The notes below the pieces were generated by a model. The model saw nothing but the letters and a program-made list of their open reading frames with translations. It was not told where the DNA came from and did no database searches. A DNA stretch of 64,000 bases. Source: Pseudomonas putida. Its GTDB lineage: Bacteria; Pseudomonadota; Gammaproteobacteria; Pseudomonadales; Pseudomonadaceae. The position numbers and the translations under genes are program-made. The stretch covers positions 3,534,001-3,598,000 of the forward strand of contig NZ_CP039371.1 of the NCBI RefSeq assembly GCF_005080685.1, read 5' to 3'. Below are positions 1-10,584 of this stretch, one piece after another; position 1 is the first letter of the stretch, and each line of letters opens with the position of its first letter.

Positions 1-623
1 GACAAGACGGGCGTTGGCAGCCGCATCGACGTATCGATGCTGGAAAGCCTAGTGGAATGGATGGGCTACCCGATGTACTACGCCTACGACGGTGCGCCGC
101 CACCGCCGCGGGCAGGCGCATCGCACTCGACCATCTATCCGTACGGCCCCTTCCCCACCGGCGATGGCGGCACCATCATGCTCGGCCTGCAGAACGAGCG
201 CGAATGGGCGCTGTTCTGCGACAAGGTGCTGCTCGACCCGGCGCTGGCCAGCGATGACCGCTTCAGTGCCAACTTCAAGCGCTCGGAAAACCGCGACGTG
301 CTGCGTCAACTGATCATCGAGCGCTTCGCCAGCCTGTCGCTGGACGATGTGGTGGAGCGCCTGGAGCAGGCGCAGATCGCCAATGCCCGGGTCAACGACA
401 TGCACGGGGTGTGGCAACACCCACAGCTGCGCGCCCGCGACCGCTGGCGCGAGGTCGACAGCCCGGCCGGCAAGTTGCCGTCGCTGCTGCCGCCGGGGCG
501 CAATGCCGCGTTCAGCCCACGCATGGACGCGGTGCCGGGGCTGGGGCAGCACACCCAGCCGATTCTTGCCGAGCTCGGCTTCAGCGCCGAGCAACAGGCC
601 GACCTGGCTGCCGGAGGCGTGGT

Positions 624-627
<4 letters not shown>
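1..627 (+). CDS. ict: Family III CoA-transferase, C-terminal part (itaconate CoA-transferase type), truncated by window edge
   Basis: The reading frame is open from the first base, so the start lies outside the window; about 208 C-terminal residues are visible. The first residues (GVGSRIDVSMLESLVEWM) are the segment typical of CaiB/BaiF family III CoA-transferases after the catalytic aspartate, which is therefore not visible. These cytoplasmic enzymes move CoA from succinyl-CoA to a carboxylic acid. The stop overlaps the start of a CitE-like lyase (ATGA) and a TRAP transporter follows. This is the gene order of the Pseudomonas aeruginosa itaconate locus (PA0882–PA0886 as I recall it), so itaconate is the best substrate guess. 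A related dicarboxylate such as mesaconate or citramalate is possible. Confidence 0.75.
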
Positions 628-2586
<1,959 letters not shown>

Positions 2587-2655
2587 CAGCCACCCCGCCC
2601 TGTCTGGGCCACCCGTCGCCTGGGTGGCCCACCCCTCTCTTCGTGGAGAATTCCT

Positions 2656-3288
2656 ATGCAAGCGCTCAGGCGTGTCTGGGAGCATTTCGAGGAAGGCATG
2701 ATCGCCTTCCTCCTGGCGGCCATGACCTTGGTGACCTTCATCTACGTGGCCTTGAACAACCTCTATTCGATGTTCTACAGCCTCAGTGATCATTGGGCCT
2801 GGGCCAGCGACCTGCTGCTGGCGATCGGTGACCACCTGATGGGCTATGCCCAGGAAATGACCTGGAGCATCGCCCTGACCAAGGTGTTGTTCGGCTGGTT
2901 GATCTTCTTCGGCATTTCGTATGGCGTGCGTACCGCCGGCCACCTGGGCGTCGACGTGCTGGTGCGGCGCACGCGCAAACCGGTGCAGCGGGTCCTGGCG
3001 ATGATCGCCTGCGCCTGCTGCCTGGCCTACGCCGGGCTGTTCCTGCTGGCCAGCATCAAGTGGGTGAGCGCGGTACTCGCTGCCGGTATCGGCGCCGAGG
3101 ACCTGGATCGTTACGGCATCAAGATCGGCCACATCGCCCTGATCGTGCCACTGGGCTTCGCCCTGATCATCGTGCGCTACCTGGAAATCCTCTACCGCCT
3201 CTACACCCACCGCCAATACGGCCTGGGCCTGGCCGACGAGGCCGCGGAAGCGAGCAAGCTGGCCAACCCCGGTGAGGAGCATCACTGA
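2656..3288 (+). CDS. dctQ: TRAP transporter small permease (DctQ family)
   Basis: A 210-residue membrane protein that starts at ATG 2656, 69 bases after the dctP stop, with GGAGAA upstream. Hydrophobic segments lie near residues 15–35, 70–90, 110–130 and 150–170, which gives the four-helix pattern of DctQ. The family pattern ITKVLFGWLIFFGISYGVRT-like with GHLGVDVLV (about residue 95) is visible. It forms the inner-membrane complex with DctM. The stop overlaps the dctM start by one base (TGATG). Confidence 0.88.
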   Translation: MQALRRVWEHFEEGMIAFLLAAMTLVTFIYVALNNLYSMFYSLSDHWAWASDLLLAIGDHLMGYAQEMTWSIALTKVLFGWLIFFGISYGVRTAGHLGVDVLVRRTRKPVQRVLAMIACACCLAYAGLFLLASIKWVSAVLAAGIGAEDLDRYGIKIGHIALIVPLGFALIIVRYLEILYRLYTHRQYGLGLADEAAEASKLANPGEEHH

Positions 3289-4571
3289 TGACGGTTCTCT
3301 GTCTGTTTCTGTTGTTGTTCGTGTTCATGTTCCTGGGGGTGCCGATCGCGATTTCCCTGGGTTTGTCGGGGGCGCTGTCGATCCTGTTGTTCAGCCAGGA
3401 CTCGCTGAGTTCGCTGGCGATCAAGCTGTTCGAGACGTCCGACAGCTACACCTTCCTGGCCATTCCGTTCTTCCTGCTGTCGGGTGCGTTCATGACCACC
3501 GGCGGCGTGGCGCAACGCCTGATCGACTTCGCCAATGCCTGCGTCGGCCATATCCGAGGCGGCCTGGCCATCGCTGCGGTGCTGGCCTGCATGCTGTTCG
3601 CCGCGCTGTCGGGCTCCTCGCCCGCCACGGTAGCGGCTGTGGGTTCGATTGCCGTGGCCGGGATGGTGCGTTCGGGTTACCCACGCGAATTCGGCGCGGG
3701 CATCATCTGCAACGCCGGTACCCTGGGCATCCTGATCCCGCCGTCGATCGTGATGGTGGTGTACTCGGCCGCCACCGAGACCTCGGTCGGCAAGCTGTTC
3801 ATGGCCGGTGTGATACCGGGCATCCTGCTGGGCGTGGCGCTCATGGTGACGATCTACATCGTTGCCAGGGTGAAGAAGCTGCCGGCACAACCCCGGGCCA
3901 GTTTCGCCGAGTGGCTGAGCACCGCCAGGCGCGCGTTCTGGGGCCTGTTGCTGCTGGTGATCATCCTCGGCGGCATCTACAGCGGCATGTTCACCCCCAC
4001 CGAGGCGGCAGCCGTGGCGGCGGTGTACTCGGCGTTCATTGCGTTGTTCGTGTACAAGGACATGCGCCTGCGGGATTGCCCCAAGGTGCTGCTGGAGTCC
4101 GGGCGGCTGACCATCATGCTGCTGTTCATCATCGCCAACGCCATGCTCTTTGCCCACGTGCTGACCACCGAGCAGATTCCCCAGCAGATCACCCAGTGGG
4201 TGATGTCCGAGGGGCTGACGCCGATTGGCTTCCTGATCATGGTCAACATCGTGCTGCTGGTGGCGGGAAGCTTCATGGAGCCTTCGGCGATCATCCTGAT
4301 TCTGGCGCCGATCTTCTTCCCGATTGCCATGAAGCTTGGGATCGACCCGATTCACCTTGGGATCGTCATGGTGGTGAACATGGAGATCGGGTTGGTGCAT
4401 CCGCCGGTGGGGCTTAACCTGTTCGTGACCTCGGCGGTGACTGGGTTGACCTTGGGGCAGACCATTCGTGCGGCGTTGCCTTGGTTGTCGATTCTGTTGC
4501 TGTTCCTGATCTTGGTGACGTATGTGCCGTTTATATCGTTGGCGTTGCCGGAGTGGTTGGGGATGCCTTGA
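3288..4571 (+). CDS. dctM: TRAP transporter large permease (DctM family)
   Basis: A 427-residue, strongly hydrophobic protein with about 12 membrane segments, the normal length for DctM. Recognisable blocks are FLGVPIAISLGLSGALS at the start, FLAIPFFLLSGAFMTTGG (about 50–68), ALSGSSPATVAAVGSIA (about 103–120), GTLGILIPPSIVMVVYS (about 144–160) and the C-terminal MEIGLVHPPVGLNLFVT. It is the ion-coupled channel half of the transporter, started by coupling from dctQ. It is the last gene of the operon; repeats follow. Confidence 0.9.
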   Translation: MTVLCLFLLLFVFMFLGVPIAISLGLSGALSILLFSQDSLSSLAIKLFETSDSYTFLAIPFFLLSGAFMTTGGVAQRLIDFANACVGHIRGGLAIAAVLACMLFAALSGSSPATVAAVGSIAVAGMVRSGYPREFGAGIICNAGTLGILIPPSIVMVVYSAATETSVGKLFMAGVIPGILLGVALMVTIYIVARVKKLPAQPRASFAEWLSTARRAFWGLLLLVIILGGIYSGMFTPTEAAAVAAVYSAFIALFVYKDMRLRDCPKVLLESGRLTIMLLFIIANAMLFAHVLTTEQIPQQITQWVMSEGLTPIGFLIMVNIVLLVAGSFMEPSAIILILAPIFFPIAMKLGIDPIHLGIVMVVNMEIGLVHPPVGLNLFVTSAVTGLTLGQTIRAALPWLSILLLFLILVTYVPFISLALPEWLGMP

Positions 4572-4580
4572 GGGTTTGAG

Positions 4581-4630
4581 GGGCTGGGCTGGGCTGGGCT
4601 GGGCTGGGCTGGGCTTGGCTTGGCTTGGCA
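4581..4630. repeat. GGGCT pentanucleotide tandem repeat
   Basis: Seven consecutive GGGCT units (4581–4615) followed by TGGCT, TGGCT and TGGCA, starting 10 bases after the dctM stop. It is a short-tandem array in non-coding DNA, likely to vary in copy number between strains. Confidence 0.8.
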
Positions 4631-4751
4631 TTTAGATCGTGAGCTGATCCATTGGGTGTAGCGGCGCTACTGGCCCCTGCCGCCTTTACGGCGGCCTACT
4701 TTTTTCTTGGAAAAAGTAGGCAAAACCGCTTGCTCCTGCATCCGGCCCTCC

Positions 4752-5203
4752 GCTGCGCTACGGGTCCCCTCGCTACGGCGCCTTTCGGGCCCGCGCGGCC
4801 TACGACTTGCTGCGCAAGTCTACATCTCGCGCCTTCGGCTACGCCGAAGGGTGCTGCGCACCTGGCCCTACAGGCGCCTACGCTCGGCCTCCTGACGTCG
4901 CAAAGTTAGCGGCGGCGCCTGCACTGGCGTTATCTTCGAAAAACAGAACGCACTAGCCGCCAACACAAAGCGATAGGTAAACCGCGAGAGCACAGCGATT
5001 CGCCTGCCGTTGCTCTGGCTGTTGATCTTGCTCTTGCTCTTGATCTACCCGCGACCTCAGGAGGCCGAGCGTAGGCGGCTGGAGGGCCAGGTGCGCAGCA
5101 CCCTCCGGCGTAGCCGGAGGCGCGAGATGTAGACTTGCGGAGCAAGTCGTAGGCCGCGCGGGCCCGCAAGCCGCCGAAGCGAGGGAACCCCGAAGCGCAG
5201 CGT
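4752..5203. repeat. Long imperfect inverted repeat, arms about 150 bp
   Basis: The segment 4752–4901 is repeated in reverse orientation at 5051–5203 with roughly 85–90 percent identity by eye. Shared landmarks are the core GGCCCGCGCGGCCTACGACT, CAAGTCTACATCTCGCGCCT and CGCCTACGCTCGGCCTCCTG. The central spacer is about 150 bases. Outside each arm sits a small A/T hairpin: CCTACTTTTTT…AAAAAGTAGG near 4695–4720, and GTTACTTTTTG…CAAAAAGTGAC near 5235–5264. The whole 4572–5379 interval holds no gene I can support. It looks like a non-coding repeat element, not an IS, because I find no transposase. Confidence 0.8.
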
Positions 5204-5320
5204 AGGGGCCGTATGTGGGAGCCAGCCTTTTTTGGTTACTTTTTGTGGCGTTTGACAAAAAGTGACCCGCTGTAAAAGCGGAAAGGTGACTCAACGCCAC
5301 CGTCGCAAATGGATATTCAC

Positions 5321-5375
5321 CCAACGCCCAACGCCAACGCCAAATGCCAAATGCCAAATGCCAAATGCCAAATGC
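5321..5375. repeat. CCAACGC / CAAATGC 7-bp tandem repeats
   Basis: Two and a half units of CCAACGC run into five perfect CAAATGC units (5341–5375), ending 4 bases from the pobA stop. It is a short tandem array at the 3' end of pobA. Confidence 0.75.
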
Positions 5376-5379
5376 CGAC

Positions 5380-6701
<1,322 letters not shown>

Positions 6702-6737
6702 ACAAAAAACGTTCGATTAACGAACAGGCAGATAACA

Positions 6738-7616
6738 ATGAAATCCACCTTACCGGGCGTGCCACTGTTCCAGCTTTATGGTGAGAACCAGGCTTGGCCC
6801 AGCACCGACCTGCTGCACTGTGAGTCGATCCCGGCACGCAGCCGCTTGCACCATTGGGAAATCAAGCCGCACCAGCATGCCGACCTGTGCCAGTTGCTGT
6901 ACGTCCAGCGCGGCGAAGCCCAGGTGCAGATCGAAGGCGTGAACACCATCATCCGCGAGGCTGCCATCCAGGTGGTGCCACCGCTGGCGGTGCACGGGTT
7001 TCGTTTCAGCGCCGACATCGAAGGCTACGTCCTTACCTTCGGCCCCGCCCTGGTAGCCGATCTGGAGCAGCGTCTCGGCGCGCCGCTGCACGTGCTGGCG
7101 GCCCCTGGGTGCTATGCGCTGGGCAAGGACCGGCGCTCGCTGCGCAGCCTCATCGAGACCCTGCAGCAGGAGTATCAGGGGACGGCGCCAGCACGTGCGG
7201 CCATGCTCGAGGCGCTGGTAACGGCCCTGATGGTGTGGATCAGCCGCCGCCAGCAACTGGGCCAGGCGCCGCGTAACCGCGACGAACGGGACCGCCAACT
7301 GTTGGGTCAATACCTGCGCCTGGTCGAGGCGCACTACCGCGAGCACCTGAGCGTGGAGGCGTTTGCCGCCCGCCTGAACATCACCAGCCTGCAACTCAAC
7401 CAACTGTGCCGGGCGCTGAGCGGGCAAACCGCGTTGCAAGTCATTCACCAGCGTTTATTGCTCGAAGCCCGCCGTAACCTGACCTACACCCAGATGAGCA
7501 TCGGCCAGCTATCGGACAACCTGGGTTTCAGCGATCCGACCTACTTCGCACGGTTCTTCAAACGCCTGAGCGGCCAGACCCCCAACCACTACCGCCGAGC
7601 GCAACAACCAGACTGA
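6738..7616 (+). CDS. pobC: AraC-family activator of p-hydroxybenzoate catabolism
   Basis: A 292-residue protein starting at ATG 6738. The N-terminal half is a cupin-like sensor domain (HHWEIKPHQHADLCQLLYVQRG, about residues 35–60). The C-terminal third is a tandem helix-turn-helix AraC domain: SVEAFAARLNITSLQLNQLCRALSGQT and then MSIGQLSDNLGFSDPTYFARFFKRL. It is divergent from pobA, the arrangement of the P. putida pobC/pobR regulators, so it should activate pobA in response to 4-hydroxybenzoate. The symbol rests on position and family. Confidence 0.85.
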   Translation: MKSTLPGVPLFQLYGENQAWPSTDLLHCESIPARSRLHHWEIKPHQHADLCQLLYVQRGEAQVQIEGVNTIIREAAIQVVPPLAVHGFRFSADIEGYVLTFGPALVADLEQRLGAPLHVLAAPGCYALGKDRRSLRSLIETLQQEYQGTAPARAAMLEALVTALMVWISRRQQLGQAPRNRDERDRQLLGQYLRLVEAHYREHLSVEAFAARLNITSLQLNQLCRALSGQTALQVIHQRLLLEARRNLTYTQMSIGQLSDNLGFSDPTYFARFFKRLSGQTPNHYRRAQQPD

Positions 7617-7652
7617 CCACAGCCGGCACAACAGGGTGGTTTCGGCTTCTGC

Positions 7653-7668
7653 TTGACGTATACGTCAA
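7653..7668. promoter_or_regulatory. Perfect 16-bp palindrome, likely MerR (LiuR-type) operator
   Basis: TTGACGTATACGTCAA is a perfect palindrome 43 bases before the MerR gene. Its left end can serve as a -35 element (TTGACG), with a plausible -10 about 17–19 bases further on. MerR-family regulators bind such dyads between -35 and -10, and LiuR sites in gamma-proteobacteria are ACGTnnACGT-like. Autoregulation and control of the downstream lyase are inferred. Confidence 0.65.
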
Positions 7669-7711
7669 CCTGCATTCAGGATAGTGGCATACCTTCCGTC
7701 GAGCGCCACGC

Positions 7712-8110
7712 ATGAGCAGCCAGACCTACAGCATTTCCGACCTGTCCCGTGAGCTGGACATCACCACCCGGGCTATCCGCTTTTACGAAGAACAAGGCCT
7801 GCTCAGCCCCGAGCGTCGCGGTCTCGAACGCGTCTACTCGGCGCGGGACAAGGTCAGTCTCAAGCTCATCCTGCGCGGCAAGCGCATCGGTTTCTCGCTG
7901 GCCGAATGCCGCGAGCTGATCGAGCTGTACGACCCAACCAGCGGCAACCTCAAGCAGCTCAACAGCATGCTGGCGAAGATCGCCGAACGTCGCAGTCAGC
8001 TCGAACAACATATGCTCGACATCCATCAGATGCAGCTCGAACTCGACACCGCCCAGGAACGCTGCGAACAGGCCCTGGCCGCCACCCTGAACAACAACCA
8101 CAAAGCCTGA
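7712..8110 (+). CDS. liuR: MerR-family regulator, LiuR-like
   Basis: A 132-residue DNA-binding protein. The N-terminal winged helix is a clear MerR domain (YSISDLSRELDITTRAIRFY, EEQGLLSPERRGLERVYSARD), followed by a coiled-coil dimerisation helix (about residues 85–120). The C-terminus has no clustered cysteines, so metal sensing is unlikely. It precedes HMG-CoA lyase by 20 bases, like LiuR of leucine/isovalerate degradation clusters. The rest of the liu operon (liuABCD) is not in the window. The symbol is by family and context. Confidence 0.75.
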   Translation: MSSQTYSISDLSRELDITTRAIRFYEEQGLLSPERRGLERVYSARDKVSLKLILRGKRIGFSLAECRELIELYDPTSGNLKQLNSMLAKIAERRSQLEQHMLDIHQMQLELDTAQERCEQALAATLNNNHKA

Positions 8111-8130
8111 CCCGTCACTGGAGCCTTGCC

Positions 8131-9030
8131 ATGCCGTTGCCGAACAAAGTCCGCCTGGTCGAAGTGGGGCCACGCGATGGCCTGCAGAACGAAGCCCAAC
8201 CCATCAGCATCGCCGACAAGGTGCGCCTGGTCGACGACCTGAGCGCGGCTGGCTTGGGCTATATAGAAGTGGGCAGCTTCGTCTCGCCCAAATGGGTACC
8301 GCAGATGGCTGGCTCCGCCGAGGTGTTCGCCACCATCGAGCAACGCCCAGGCGTCACCTATGCAGCCCTTGCCCCCAACCTGCGTGGCTTCGAGGATGCG
8401 TTGGCGGCCGGCGTGAAGGAAGTGGCGGTGTTCGCTGCGGCTTCCGAGGCGTTTTCCCAACGCAACATCAATTGCTCGATCAGTGACAGCCTCAAGCGCT
8501 TCGAGCCGATCATGGAGGCGGCCCGCAGCCATGGCGTGCGGGTGCGCGGATATGTGTCCTGCGTGCTGGGCTGCCCATATGAAGGCAAGGTCAGCGCAGA
8601 GCAGGTGGCGCCGGTGGCGCGGGCCCTGCACGACATGGGCTGCTACGAGGTCTCGCTGGGCGACACCATCGGCACCGGTACCGCCGGCGATACCCGCCGC
8701 CTATTCGAAGTGGTGTCTGCCCAGGTGCCGAGGGAACAGCTGGCCGGGCACTTCCACGATACCTATGGCCAGGCGCTGGCCAACGTCTACGCCAGCCTGC
8801 TCGAGGGCATCGCCGTGTTCGACAGCTCGGTGGCCGGCCTCGGTGGTTGCCCCTACGCCAAGGGCGCCACTGGCAATATTGCCAGCGAAGACGTGGTGTT
8901 TCTGCTGCAAGGGCTGGGCATCGACACCGGCATCGACCTCGACAAGCTGATTGCCGCAGGCCAGCGCATCAGCGCCGTGCTCGGGCGCGCCAACGGCTCG
9001 CGAGTGGCGCGGGCGCGCAGCGCGCACTGA
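8131..9030 (+). CDS. mvaB: Hydroxymethylglutaryl-CoA lyase
   Basis: A 299-residue TIM-barrel enzyme that splits HMG-CoA into acetoacetate and acetyl-CoA, the last step of leucine breakdown. Active-site features are visible: VGPRDGLQNE (catalytic Arg-Asp pair, about residues 12–21), GHFHDTYGQALAN with the metal-binding histidines, and the signature loop AGLGGCPYAKGATGN with the catalytic cysteine. It sits in one unit with the LiuR-like regulator and is also called liuE in liu operons. Downstream lies the crcY control region. Confidence 0.93.
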   Translation: MPLPNKVRLVEVGPRDGLQNEAQPISIADKVRLVDDLSAAGLGYIEVGSFVSPKWVPQMAGSAEVFATIEQRPGVTYAALAPNLRGFEDALAAGVKEVAVFAAASEAFSQRNINCSISDSLKRFEPIMEAARSHGVRVRGYVSCVLGCPYEGKVSAEQVAPVARALHDMGCYEVSLGDTIGTGTAGDTRRLFEVVSAQVPREQLAGHFHDTYGQALANVYASLLEGIAVFDSSVAGLGGCPYAKGATGNIASEDVVFLLQGLGIDTGIDLDKLIAAGQRISAVLGRANGSRVARARSAH

Positions 9031-9063
9031 GTCATACGGGTGTCACACAAGTGTGGGCGGGAG

Positions 9064-9104
9064 TGTTACCTCCCCTGCCCACCACCACAGAAAATCGGGT
9101 AACA
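9064..9104 (+). promoter_or_regulatory. Candidate CbrB upstream activating sequence for crcY
   Basis: TGTTAC (9064–9069) and its reverse complement GTAACA (9099–9104) face each other 29 bases apart, about 80–120 bases upstream of a sigma-54 promoter. CbrB, the enhancer-binding protein that drives crcZ/crcY, is reported to recognise TGTTAC-type half-sites. The spacing here is longer than I would expect, so they may belong to separate sites. Confidence 0.45.
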
Positions 9105-9185
9105 GGGAAACAAATCGACAGAATTTCCCGGCCACGCAATCCACTCAAAATCATTAACACATTGATTTTAAAGGATTTTTAAAAG

Positions 9186-9202
9186 TTGGCACGGCACCTG
9201 CT
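9186..9202 (+). promoter_or_regulatory. Sigma-54 promoter of crcY
   Basis: TTGGCACGGCACCTGCT matches the -24/-12 consensus (TGGCACG-N4-TTGC) with one mismatch. It has the invariant GG (9188–9189) and GC (9200–9201) exactly ten bases apart. The expected transcription start is about 12 bases downstream, near 9213. Confidence 0.85.
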
Positions 9203-9212
9203 ATATCTTTGG

Positions 9213-9566
9213 TACAAGAACAACAAAAATGCGATACCCAATAAAAACAACAGGTAACGGCTCTGACATAACAAGAACAACACGGCAGAGGCGTAGCAAG
9301 CAGATTTTTTTGGAGTCGACAGATTTTCCAGGGGTTCGTCCCCGCGGGCTGACACAGAACAATAAAACTACCTTCAGGTAGCGGCAGTCAGAACGGATCG
9401 CAAGATGAAAACAGGTCAGCGCTCAAAAAAATACGTTTGCTCTTGACCCCGCATGGGGGTCACCCGCTACACCGAGGCAGGCTTACAAAAACAACAAAAG
9501 GCCAGTCTTCAATAATAAGAAAAGAGCAGGCAACAACGCTTTGAGGGGAGCTTCGGCTCCCCTCAG
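9213..9566 (+). ncRNA. crcY: CrcY small RNA, catabolite-repression decoy
   Basis: No protein gene lies between mvaB and mgtC, but the interval has a sigma-54 promoter followed by a transcript rich in A-rich motifs. These are near 9214–9230 (AAGAACAACAAAAA), 9239–9253 (AATAAAAACAACAGG), 9269–9284 (AACAAGAACAACACGG), 9358–9368 (AACAATAAAAC), 9486–9501 (CAAAAACAACAAAAGG) and 9509–9522 (AATAATAAGAAAAG). This is the signature of CrcZ/CrcY RNAs, which sequester Hfq/Crc when CbrAB is active and relieve repression of catabolic mRNAs. The position between the HMG-CoA lyase and mgtC genes is where I recall crcY in P. putida. Hairpins occur at 9330–9343 and 9445–9461. A strong stem (GAGGGGAG/CTCCCCTC, 9543–9564) probably forms the 3' end, but lacks a clear U-run. 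The ends are approximate. Confidence 0.85.
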
Positions 9567-10105
9567 TGCTTCCTGCCCTCCTCCTCTTCCTGCTTCACCG
9601 CCTGTTCCTCCTTCTCCTGCCCCTCGATCTTTTCCACCAGCAACGGCATCGTACCCAGTACCAGCAGCGCCAGCACCGTGCTGATCAGCGCCGTGGCCTC
9701 GCGCCCCATGCCGGCCGCCGTGCCGATCGCCGCCGTCATCCACAAGCCTGCCGCAGTGGTCAGCCCCTTGACGTGACTGGTGTCCCGGCCGTTGCCCTTG
9801 AGGATGGTGCCCGCCCCGAGAAAACCGATCCCCGCGACGATACCCTGGATGACCCGGCTCAGTGCCTGGGCGTCGGCACCGGCCATGCTCGGCGCCAGCA
9901 CGAACAGCGCCGCACCCAATGACACCAGCATATGGGTCCGTACACCCGCCGATTTACCCTTGTGTTCGCGTTCGAACCCCAGCACCGCGCCGAGCACCGC
10001 GGCCATCAGCAGGCGCACCATGATCTGCGTGACTTCCCGGGTATCGGCGATATCGGCGAATTCGGCCTCGATGGCTTGCCAGATCGAATCCCACCATGGG
10101 TCCAT
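9563..10105 (-). CDS. MgtC/SapB family inner-membrane protein
   Basis: A 180-residue protein. The N-terminal MgtC domain shows VRLLMAAVLGAVLGFEREHK (about 31–50), the AGVRTHMLVSLGAALF block, and GIGFLGAGTILKGN followed by VKGLTTAAGLWMTAAIGTAA. It has about five membrane helices and a charged C-terminal tail rich in Glu/Lys. It has no ACT-like soluble extension, so it is the short form. MgtC proteins affect growth in low Mg2+ and modulate ATP synthase in pathogens; its role here is not known. It ends convergently over the 3' end of crcY. Confidence 0.85.
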   Translation of the reverse strand: MDPWWDSIWQAIEAEFADIADTREVTQIMVRLLMAAVLGAVLGFEREHKGKSAGVRTHMLVSLGAALFVLAPSMAGADAQALSRVIQGIVAGIGFLGAGTILKGNGRDTSHVKGLTTAAGLWMTAAIGTAAGMGREATALISTVLALLVLGTMPLLVEKIEGQEKEEQAVKQEEEEGRKH

Positions 10106-10265
10106 CGAAGATCTCCCGCCGTGTTGGATAAGCGGTTGACCATGAGATTTCGCTGTGTGTTCCAGCCCTTTTGCGGCGATCCGACGCGAAAGGCTAGATC
10201 AGAGAATGCAACGTCCCGCCTCCCGCTGCGGTCTCAATGGATAACCGCCCCAGGAGGCCACAGTC

Positions 10266-10499
10266 ATGCCCATCGAAATCGACGGATCCACCTGCACGCT
10301 CATTGGCGATCACCTGCCCATTGAAGGCAAAGGTGAGGAAATCGAAATCGTTACCGACGAGCATCTACGCATGTCGGTGGCGGTGCTGGCAGGCGAGCGC
10401 GTGCCGATCACCGAAGCCGAGGCAGATGCGCTCACCGTCGCAGGCGCCAGGGATAGCCGCAAGCACTTGAAGGCCAGCACACCTGGCTCTGTCATCTGA
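10266..10499 (+). CDS. Small conserved DUF3203-type protein
   Basis: A 77-residue acidic protein (MPIEIDGSTCTLIGDHLPIEG…). It follows a good ribosome binding site (AGGAGG, about 10253–10258) and resembles the DUF3203 family of short pseudomonad proteins with unknown function. It has no signal peptide or membrane segment. It stands alone between mgtC and a MocR regulator. Confidence 0.7.
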   Translation: MPIEIDGSTCTLIGDHLPIEGKGEEIEIVTDEHLRMSVAVLAGERVPITEAEADALTVAGARDSRKHLKASTPGSVI

Positions 10500-10584
10500 T
10501 ACGGTTCAAATCACCAAGCCTGCTCCTGTATTGCAAACAGTTCAGGCGCCATACTGGGCCGACCCCCTCGCCTGCCGAGCCCGT

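Noticed and set aside
3282..4631. A long minus-strand open frame opposite dctM
   Set aside because: It is a GC-rich shadow of dctM; its product is a low-complexity His/Gln/Arg-rich string without domains.
4652..5334. Overlapping short open frames on both strands in the 4.6–5.3 kb interval
   Set aside because: They lie inside the inverted repeat, mirror each other between the arms, and have no ribosome binding sites or family similarity.
5341..5375. CAAATGC repeats as a CRISPR array or iterons of an origin
   Set aside because: Units are only 7 bp, directly adjacent without spacers, and no cas, rep or origin features are near.
9543..9564. Strong hairpin as the rho-independent terminator of mgtC
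   Set aside because: It overlaps the mgtC stop codon and lacks a T-run on the minus strand; it is better placed as the 3' hairpin of crcY.
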